From Acidobacteriota bacterium (GTDB taxonomy: Bacteria > Acidobacteriota > Terriglobia > Terriglobales > Acidobacteriaceae), in assembly GCA_003225005.1 (NCBI GenBank), contig QIAN01000107.1, positions 1-64,000 on the forward strand: DNA of 64,000 nt, in the 5' to 3' direction. Positions 57,597 through 64,000 of this stretch are shown piece after piece. The notes under the pieces are model-generated. The model was not told the origin of the DNA and searched no databases. It was given only the letters and a program-made list of their open reading frames with translations. Positions within the stretch are counted from its first letter, which is position 1, and every line of letters starts with the position of its first letter. A program made the position numbers and the translations under genes.

Positions 57597-58960
57597 TGCT
57601 CCTGCTCCAAGGGAGTAAGTTGCGTCGTGATGAGGCGCCCTGCTTTGGCCCAGTCGAGATCCTCAATGCGTCCAATATGATCACAAATTTCCGACAAGAT
57701 ACGGTCCTGAATCGCTCCCCGCGCAAGGGCAACCGAGTATGGAATTCGATGAAACGTCACCATCGCATACTTTGGCACGAACTGGCGGGGATGCCGCGCC
57801 TCCAGGGCCAGCTCAACCTGCTTTCTGAAAAGAAATCGCGGATCCGCGACACGGTCCCTCATCTCAGCAAAGTTTTCGATGGCCAGATCGGCGATCGCGT
57901 CGGTATTGATCTTGCGCTTTTGATCAAATTCCTTAAACACGCGCGGCCAGTCTAGGCCATGACGGTCCAGCAGTTCCAAGAGCTGCGTGCAGTCTTCGAA
58001 GCCGCAATTAAGCCCTTGCCCGAAGAACGGAACAATGGCATGGGCCGCATCACCCAGAAGAAGAGACTTGCCTTCCACGTACCACGGCGAGCATTTGATC
58101 GTGACCATCGTTCCCGTAGGGTTTGTGAAGTAATTATCCGTGAGATGGGGTGTCAGTGGAACTACATCAGGAAAGCGACCCTCGAAAAACTTAACCACAT
58201 CCCAGTGCCTTGTCAGCGTGGCAAAACTGTCCGGTCCCTCGAAGGGCAGAAACAAGATACAGGCAAACGTGCCGTCAACATTGGGCAACGCGATCAGCAT
58301 GAAGCTGCCACGAGGCCAAATGTGCAGCGCATGCTTCTCCAAAGCATGGCCGCCATTGAGCTTCGACGGAATGGTGAGCTCTTTATAGCCGTAATCGAGG
58401 TATTGCTGAGAAAAGTTGAATCGATTAAGTTTCAACATCTCGTGGCGAATGGCCGAAGCCGAGCCGTCGCATCCGATCACAACGTTGGACTCCAGGGTTG
58501 TTTCTTGACGCGACTCTTCATGGCGCAACCGGAGCGCGCCACTTTTCAATTCAAATCCGATGCAGCGCTGATCAAAGTGAATGGCTGCGCCTTGCACTTC
58601 AGCTGCATTCATCAACGCGACATTCAATTCAGCGCGCGAGATCGAGTTGATGACTTCTGCTTCGTCCTTGCCGTAGGGCTGAAAAGTTAGTTCCCCAGCG
58701 ATCGAATGCATCATCCGTCCTTTCATGGGAATGATGAGGTTGCGCAGAGAGTCCCACAGGCCAGCTGTCTGCAAGGCATGAATGCCGCGTGTAGACAGCG
58801 CGAGATTGATGGATCGTCCAGCCTCGATGCGAACGCGACGCATGTCCGGACGGCGCTCATAGATCTCGACCCGGAATCCTCGCTTCGCCAAGGAGAGGCC
58901 TAGCAGCGGGCCGTTAAGTCCAGCGCCGATAATTGTGATGGTTTGGGGCCTACTAAGCAT
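57593..58960 (-). CDS. kmo: Kynurenine 3-monooxygenase
   Basis: ITIIGAGLNGPLLGLSLAKRGFRVEIYERRPDMR, GRSINLALSTRGIHAL, LLGDAAHAIVPFFGQGLNCGFEDC; 4-bp overlap with kynU. Confidence 0.95.
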   Translation of the reverse strand: MLSRPQTITIIGAGLNGPLLGLSLAKRGFRVEIYERRPDMRRVRIEAGRSINLALSTRGIHALQTAGLWDSLRNLIIPMKGRMMHSIAGELTFQPYGKDEAEVINSISRAELNVALMNAAEVQGAAIHFDQRCIGFELKSGALRLRHEESRQETTLESNVVIGCDGSASAIRHEMLKLNRFNFSQQYLDYGYKELTIPSKLNGGHALEKHALHIWPRGSFMLIALPNVDGTFACILFLPFEGPDSFATLTRHWDVVKFFEGRFPDVVPLTPHLTDNYFTNPTGTMVTIKCSPWYVEGKSLLLGDAAHAIVPFFGQGLNCGFEDCTQLLELLDRHGLDWPRVFKEFDQKRKINTDAIADLAIENFAEMRDRVADPRFLFRKQVELALEARHPRQFVPKYAMVTFHRIPYSVALARGAIQDRILSEICDHIGRIEDLDWAKAGRLITTQLTPLEQEQ

Positions 58961-59003
58961 TCGCAGGAGTGAGTATTACAGAAGTTCAACTCAAATGTTG
59001 GGG

Positions 59004-60872
59004 TTACTCCGTCAGCAAAGTCCTCGCTTCCCACAATTCAGGAAAAAACTTCTTGTCCAACGTGTGCTTCAGATAGGATGCCCCGGCACTTCCGCCCGTG
59101 CCCATTCGAATTCCGATAATGCGTTCGACCAGCTGAATGTGTCGTAAACGCCAACTCACCACTAGTTCGTCAAATTCCGTCAGGCGCTCACACACGTCAA
59201 TCCAGTAACGGTAGTGTTGCTCATTTTTGTAGAGGGACAGAATAGCGCGAGAGCGAGTTTCGAATTCCTGTTCTTCCGATGCCCCCGGCTCCGGAGCCGG
59301 AAGTGTTCCCATCGCCTGTAAGGCTTCGAAGAAAACGTGGTGTAGTGATGGTTCGCGCAGCCTGCGTTCGAGCCGCCGATGAGCTTCCGGAGTGGGCTTG
59401 TGGTAAGCAAGCATCTTAGCGTCTTTTAGACCGCACAAGAACTCCAACTCACGAAATTGCTCAGACTGAAATCCGCTCGCCGGCTCCAGCTTGTCGCGAA
59501 ACGCCAGAAAGTGCGTGGGCAACATAGTTTCGAGAATGGTGAACTGCTCCACCAGTACTCGTGTGATTTCTGTACAGCGTCGCAACAGTCGCGCCGCCTC
59601 GTACACTTCGTCTCGCGACTCGGGATTCGCACTGGCCCGTTGCAGATTCGCAACTACCGCGTCCAAGTCGTGGAGCAACTCCTTAAACCACAATTCGTAG
59701 GTCTGATGCACGATGATGAAGAGCAGCTCATCGTGATGGGGCGGCGAAGATTGAGGATGCTGCAAATCCAGCAACTCTGCAACCTCAAGGTAGGAGCTGT
59801 AGCTGAGTCGCTCCGAGTGACCGGCCGACAAACCCCCTTCCTGGGTCAATGCGTCATTATCCCCACGCGCATCCGCCCCTAATTCCAAGCGGAGAAATTG
59901 TTTTGCGTTACCGCCTAGCAACTGGGCCTTCGCACGACCGGATAGATGACTTTCGCGGATCAGCGTGCCGACGTGCTCTTCCCCAAGGGGAAACGGATAA
60001 TCCGAACCAAGCAGGACCCGCTCAGCACTCATCGTACACACCAGGAATTGCAATGTGGGTTCGTCAAAGACGACGGAGTCAACATAGAAACGATTCAGAT
60101 AATGGCGTGGTGGAAATTGGCAAGCCCCTCGCGCTACTCGATGATGGTGCCAAGCGTTCTCCAGCCGACCCAGCAGAAAGGAAAAACTCCCACCACCATG
60201 CGCAAAACAGATCCGTAATGTCGAAGGGAGCCTGTCGAAAGCTCCGCTTAAAATCAGCGCCACCAGCGACAGTTGAGTCTCGGCCGGCATGCCCACGGTC
60301 CAGGGCATCATGTAGTTCGGCATGCGCTGCTGGCCCATCATGTCCCACGGATGGACCAAGACGGCAGCGCCTTCATCGGCACAATGATGAAGGAAGGTCA
60401 CCATGCCGGGATCATCCAGGTTCTTTTCCGCAACGTGATTTCCGATCTGCACTCCGAGATGTCCTGCGCGCATGCAGCGGCTCAGTTCTTTGCACGCTGC
60501 GTCAATATCCTGCAGAGGCACCTGGCACAACGATTTCAACCTGCCTTTCCCTTGGCTGCAAAGTTCGAGCGCCGCATCGTTAAACAATTGCGCGGATTGC
60601 AACGCATGTTGCAACGGACGCTCATACGCAAACAGCACGGGCGTCGCCGAGATCACTTGCAGGTCGACGCCATCGCGGTCCATTTCCTGGAGTCGTACCT
60701 CCGGGTCCCAGCAAGCCGAATAAATATGGCGAAAAAAACGATCGCCCACCATGATGTCCGCTTTGCCTGCCTCTGTGTGCTTGATCCAAGGCCAGTTTGG
60801 CGTGCCGAAGCGCTGAGCAAAGTCAGGCCAGGAACGGGGAAAGAAATGGTTATGTATGTCTATCGCCTGCAT
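59004..60872 (-). CDS. Fusion: aminocarboxymuconate-semialdehyde decarboxylase (N-terminal) + tryptophan 2,3-dioxygenase (C-terminal)
   Basis: ATG 60872 gives MQAIDIHNHFFPRSWPDF...LVHPWDMMG...FAHGGGSFSFLLGRLENAW...LLGSDYPFPLGEE (ACMSD). After a linker follows LSYSSYLEVAELLDLQHPQSSPPHHDELLFIIVHQTYELWFKELLHDLDAV...GTGGSAGASYLKHTLDKKFFPELW (TDO). One continuous frame. Confidence 0.88.
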   Translation of the reverse strand: MQAIDIHNHFFPRSWPDFAQRFGTPNWPWIKHTEAGKADIMVGDRFFRHIYSACWDPEVRLQEMDRDGVDLQVISATPVLFAYERPLQHALQSAQLFNDAALELCSQGKGRLKSLCQVPLQDIDAACKELSRCMRAGHLGVQIGNHVAEKNLDDPGMVTFLHHCADEGAAVLVHPWDMMGQQRMPNYMMPWTVGMPAETQLSLVALILSGAFDRLPSTLRICFAHGGGSFSFLLGRLENAWHHHRVARGACQFPPRHYLNRFYVDSVVFDEPTLQFLVCTMSAERVLLGSDYPFPLGEEHVGTLIRESHLSGRAKAQLLGGNAKQFLRLELGADARGDNDALTQEGGLSAGHSERLSYSSYLEVAELLDLQHPQSSPPHHDELLFIIVHQTYELWFKELLHDLDAVVANLQRASANPESRDEVYEAARLLRRCTEITRVLVEQFTILETMLPTHFLAFRDKLEPASGFQSEQFRELEFLCGLKDAKMLAYHKPTPEAHRRLERRLREPSLHHVFFEALQAMGTLPAPEPGASEEQEFETRSRAILSLYKNEQHYRYWIDVCERLTEFDELVVSWRLRHIQLVERIIGIRMGTGGSAGASYLKHTLDKKFFPELWEARTLLTE

Positions 60873-60873
60873 T

Positions 60874-61401
60874 TTATCTGCCGGGATGAACCGTGCCACA
60901 GCGTTTGCATTTGCGCAGAGTTTCGTTGTTGTAGAACTGATCAAACAGCGGCGGCAGGTCGCGCACTATACTCTTCAGTTTCACCTCCGCGCGGTGCAGC
61001 AACTGGTGGCAGTTCGGGCAATACCATTCGAAACCGTCAAGAGCTCCTTCGGGGCGCGGCATCTCGACGACGACGCCGATACTTCCCGCCTGTCGCTGCG
61101 GCGAGTGCCGCGTGTGTTTTGGCAGCAGGAAGACGCCGCCTTCATGGACTGGAATTTCCAGCGGGGGGTTGCCCGGCGCTTCCATCACGCGAATAAAGAT
61201 ATTCCCTTTCAGCTGATAAAAGAATTCCTCGGTCGGGTCGTCATGGTAATCTCGCCGCTGATTTGGTCCACCCACAACGGTCACCATCATCTCTCCGTCT
61301 TCCCAAACCTGAGCATTACCGACCGGCGGCTTGAATTTTGCCTTGTTCTCTTCAATCCAGGTTTGAAGATTGAATGCCTTCAGAGTTTTTATGGATGGCA
61401 T
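60874..61401 (-). CDS. haaO: 3-hydroxyanthranilate 3,4-dioxygenase
   Basis: MVTVVGGPNQRRDYHDDPTEEFFYQLKGNIFIRV, EGGVFLLPKHTRHSPQR, C-terminal CPNCHQ / CKRCG. Confidence 0.94.
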   Translation of the reverse strand: MPSIKTLKAFNLQTWIEENKAKFKPPVGNAQVWEDGEMMVTVVGGPNQRRDYHDDPTEEFFYQLKGNIFIRVMEAPGNPPLEIPVHEGGVFLLPKHTRHSPQRQAGSIGVVVEMPRPEGALDGFEWYCPNCHQLLHRAEVKLKSIVRDLPPLFDQFYNNETLRKCKRCGTVHPGR

Positions 61402-61824
61402 CTACGCCTCCTGTCTCACTGGCTTGTAAGCCATGGCTCTAATCTCGATCAGCAAGTGCGGATGCGGTAACTGATGCACGGCAACCGTCGTGCGCGTTGG
61501 ACCCTCATGGCCAAAATATTCGCCGTACACTTCGTTATACCCAGCGAAGTCGTTCATGTTCACCAGGTAAGCTGAAATCTCAACCACGTCTTGCAGTTGG
61601 GCTCCTTCACTTTGCAGAATATCGCGGATGTTCTCGATAACGGCGCGAGTCTGTATACGGATATCGAGCCGGCTCGTGCCGAACTCGTCCACCTCCGTCC
61701 CGGCGATTGTGTTGTCCGGCCGGCGCGCGCTTGTGCCCGAGACAAAAAGAAAGTCGCCCGCACGTTTGATGTGAGGAAACTTGCCCCGCGGCTTGGCTTT
61801 TCCCTCTACAACTTTGCCTCGCAT
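61402..61824 (-). CDS. RidA/YjgF-family protein, putative 2-aminomuconate deaminase
   Basis: [86 protein letters not shown]; position between haaO and AMSDH. Confidence 0.85.
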   Translation of the reverse strand: MRGKVVEGKAKPRGKFPHIKRAGDFLFVSGTSARRPDNTIAGTEVDEFGTSRLDIRIQTRAVIENIRDILQSEGAQLQDVVEISAYLVNMNDFAGYNEVYGEYFGHEGPTRTTVAVHQLPHPHLLIEIRAMAYKPVRQEA

Positions 61825-61867
61825 CCCGCTCCTACTTGGTAACTCAGTCCAGCCGATACTTAGCGCA

Positions 61868-63454
61868 CTACAACCGAATGCAAATATTGTTCAGCGCAGA
61901 GTAGAAATTCAGCGAGTGCATACCACCTTCGCGGCCGATGCCGGACAGCCCAACGCCACCGAACGGCGTTCGCAAATCACGAAGATACCAGCAATTCACC
62001 CACGTGATCCCCACATTCATCTTCTGCGCCACCCGATGCCCACACGTGAGATTGGTTGTCCAGATCGACGCCGCCAATCCGTATTTCGTGTCATTTGCCA
62101 TAGCAACCGCTTCGTCTTCCGAGTCAAATGGCGTGATATGGCACACCGGGCCGAAGATTTCTTCTTTCATGCAGCGTGCTGACTCTGGCAGCCCAGTATA
62201 GATCGTCGGCTGCACGTAGAATCCGTTATCGCGAGCATCTCCAAATTGAGGAACACCCCCGCCCACCACCACGGCTGCTCCTTCTTCCCGTGCCAGGCGG
62301 TAGTAAAAAACCACTTTGTCGCGATGCTGGGCGGAGATGAGCGGCCCCATGTCGGTATCTTTATCCATCGGCCACCCGGGATGAAGGCTTTCCGCTTTGC
62401 GCTTCAAGGCCGCGACAAACCGATCGAAGATCCCACGTTCTACATAAATACGCTCGGCGCACAGGCAAACTTGTCCCGTATTTAGAAATATGGCGTCACT
62501 CAGCCCGTTTATCGCCTCGTCAAATTCGCAATCCGCGAACACGATTGCGGCATTTTTGCCCCCGAGTTCAAACGAGACTGGCTTCACCGAGGAGGCAACC
62601 GTCTTCATGATTTCCGCGCCCGTTCGCGATTCACCGGTGAATGTAATTGCGTTCACATCAGGATGGCGCGTCAAAAATTCTCCTGCCGACCCTGACCCCA
62701 AGCCATGAACCACGTTATAGACTCCGTTCGGAATTCCAGCGTCATGCATGGCCTCCGCCAGCAACGTCGCGGTGGCTGGAGTTTCTTCCGAGGGCTTAAC
62801 GACCACCGTGTTCCCGCAAGCCAACGCAGGCGCGACTTTCCAGGTGAGCAGAAGCAGAGGAAGGTTCCACGGCGTAATGACTCCAATCACGCCCAGCGGC
62901 TTGCGCACAGCGTAATTCAGAGCGCTCTTTCCGTCGGAAGTTTCAGTCTGAAACGATTCCAATCCCGCCATCTTGACGAGATCGGCAAAGACTCGAAAAT
63001 TTGCTGCCGCGCGCGGTACGTCCAACTTGGATGCCAAGCTCACCGGCTTCCCGGTGTCTGTGACTTCTGCTTTCACGAGACAATCAAATCGCGACTCAAT
63101 TGCGGTACCGACCCTATGCAGTCGCTCTGCTCGGTCGCGCACACTCAGACTGCCCCATTCCGCGTTCAACGCGCTTCGGGCCGCGCCGACCGCTTCATCG
63201 ACTTGACCCTCGTCGGCTTCCGCAACCTCCGCAATCACCGTACCATCCGCAGGATTCACATCCGCGAACTGTTGCTTCCCGCGCACGAATTGGCCATCAA
63301 TGTAGTTCAGGATTGATTTCACGAAGGCTTCCTGCGGTGTGACGTGACCGCCATCGACAGAATCGTATGGCACTGAAAAACAGAGACGGCGCATGATTCG
63401 CAGCGTCTCTCGATTCTCGCCCGAATCGTAGCAGTGTGCCACAGCCGGAGGCAA
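61868..63454 (-). CDS. 2-aminomuconate (2-hydroxymuconate) semialdehyde dehydrogenase
   Basis: ALDH signatures [83 protein letters not shown]; start may be internal ([15 protein letters not shown]). Confidence 0.88.
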   Translation of the reverse strand: MPPAVAHCYDSGENRETLRIMRRLCFSVPYDSVDGGHVTPQEAFVKSILNYIDGQFVRGKQQFADVNPADGTVIAEVAEADEGQVDEAVGAARSALNAEWGSLSVRDRAERLHRVGTAIESRFDCLVKAEVTDTGKPVSLASKLDVPRAAANFRVFADLVKMAGLESFQTETSDGKSALNYAVRKPLGVIGVITPWNLPLLLLTWKVAPALACGNTVVVKPSEETPATATLLAEAMHDAGIPNGVYNVVHGLGSGSAGEFLTRHPDVNAITFTGESRTGAEIMKTVASSVKPVSFELGGKNAAIVFADCEFDEAINGLSDAIFLNTGQVCLCAERIYVERGIFDRFVAALKRKAESLHPGWPMDKDTDMGPLISAQHRDKVVFYYRLAREEGAAVVVGGGVPQFGDARDNGFYVQPTIYTGLPESARCMKEEIFGPVCHITPFDSEDEAVAMANDTKYGLAASIWTTNLTCGHRVAQKMNVGITWVNCWYLRDLRTPFGGVGLSGIGREGGMHSLNFYSALNNICIRL

Positions 63455-63471
63455 TCCCGGCGATTAGCCTT

Positions 63472-64000
63472 TTAGCCATTGCGCTGTCGCAAGTAACGCG
63501 GTAGAGCATCGCCCCAGGTCGGCATTTCGATTCTCAAACGCCGCAAACTTTCCGGGGAAAGCACCGAATACGCAGGGCGCGGTGCCGGCCGCGCCATTTG
63601 CTGGCTACTTACCGGACGCACGGCCGTCGCGAGGCCGGCGTGCTGCACGATTGCGGATGCAAATTCAAACCAGGTGCACTCGCCCGTGTTCGTCACGTGG
63701 ACAATTCCGCTCGCACTTTCGCAACATAGCCGGATGATCGCGCGTGCTAAGTCCACTGTGTAGCTAGGACAACCGCGCTGATCATTCACAACGTCAAGCG
63801 TCGGGCGGCTTGCCGCCAGCTTCAAAATCGTTTCCGGAAAGCACTTGCCGCCCACGCCAAATAGCCAGGAAGTCCGTACGATACAACTCTCGGGCATCAA
63901 CTCGAGCAGTTTGATCTCTGCTTCGGCCTTTGATTGCCCGTAAACGCTCTGAGGATGTCGCGCATCATTGGTTTCATAAGGCGACGTTTTCTTTCCATCG
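63472..64000 (-). CDS. rfbD: dTDP-4-dehydrorhamnose reductase, truncated by right window edge
   Basis: Frame open to window end (DGKKTSPYETNDARHPQSVYGQSKAEAEIKLLELMPESCIVRTSWLFG...); YGxSKxxxE SDR motif. Confidence 0.85.
   Translation of the reverse strand, partial: DGKKTSPYETNDARHPQSVYGQSKAEAEIKLLELMPESCIVRTSWLFGVGGKCFPETILKLAASRPTLDVVNDQRGCPSYTVDLARAIIRLCCESASGIVHVTNTGECTWFEFASAIVQHAGLATAVRPVSSQQMARPAPRPAYSVLSPESLRRLRIEMPTWGDALPRYLRQRNG

Noticed and set aside
60273-61196. 307-aa ORF antisense to ACMSD-TDO and haaO
   Set aside because: Shadow ORF spanning two well-supported genes on the other strand.
1-64000. tRNA/rRNA genes, CRISPR arrays, transposases, phage or defence genes
   Set aside because: None recognised on reading; intergenic gaps are short and carry no regularly spaced repeats or cloverleaf-like sequence that I could support.

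Overview
This looks like a chromosomal segment of a GC-rich soil bacterium. Acidobacteriota is likely from the Cna-B/TonB-dependent receptor, TPR and ASPIC/UnbV proteins, but this is inferred from protein flavour only. No tRNA, rRNA, CRISPR, transposase or phage genes were recognised. The main theme is breakdown of nucleosides, N-heterocycles and tryptophan. (1) 9.1-15 kb and 30-51 kb: six nucleoside-hydrolase paralogs, deoC, two ribokinases, a double-domain ALDH16-like protein, nupC-deoA-cdd, a TonB-type receptor and a divergent secreted protein resembling NADAR/YbiA. (2) 15.2-26 kb: an overlapping operon of a xanthine/nicotinate-dehydrogenase-type molybdoenzyme, a 6-hydroxynicotinate-reductase-like Fe-S protein, a UPF0280 (ApbE-like) protein and two tandem DUF1185 proteins. 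It is followed by an amidohydrolase, a convergent enamidase-like gene and a nicotinamidase-like hydrolase, and together these suggest reductive nicotinate/N-heterocycle catabolism. (3) 56.3-63.5 kb: a nearly complete tryptophan-to-aminomuconate (kynurenine) operon in which ACMSD and tryptophan 2,3-dioxygenase are read as one fused ORF. Other content: a GH36 gene cut by the left edge, a SIS sugar isomerase broken by three +1 homopolymer frameshifts, a membrane-anchored otsA with otsB, and an rfbD cut by the right edge. Single-base frameshifts in the SIS and Mo-subunit genes mean sequencing error must be excluded before architectures are interpreted. All calls come from reading the sequence; no database search was run.
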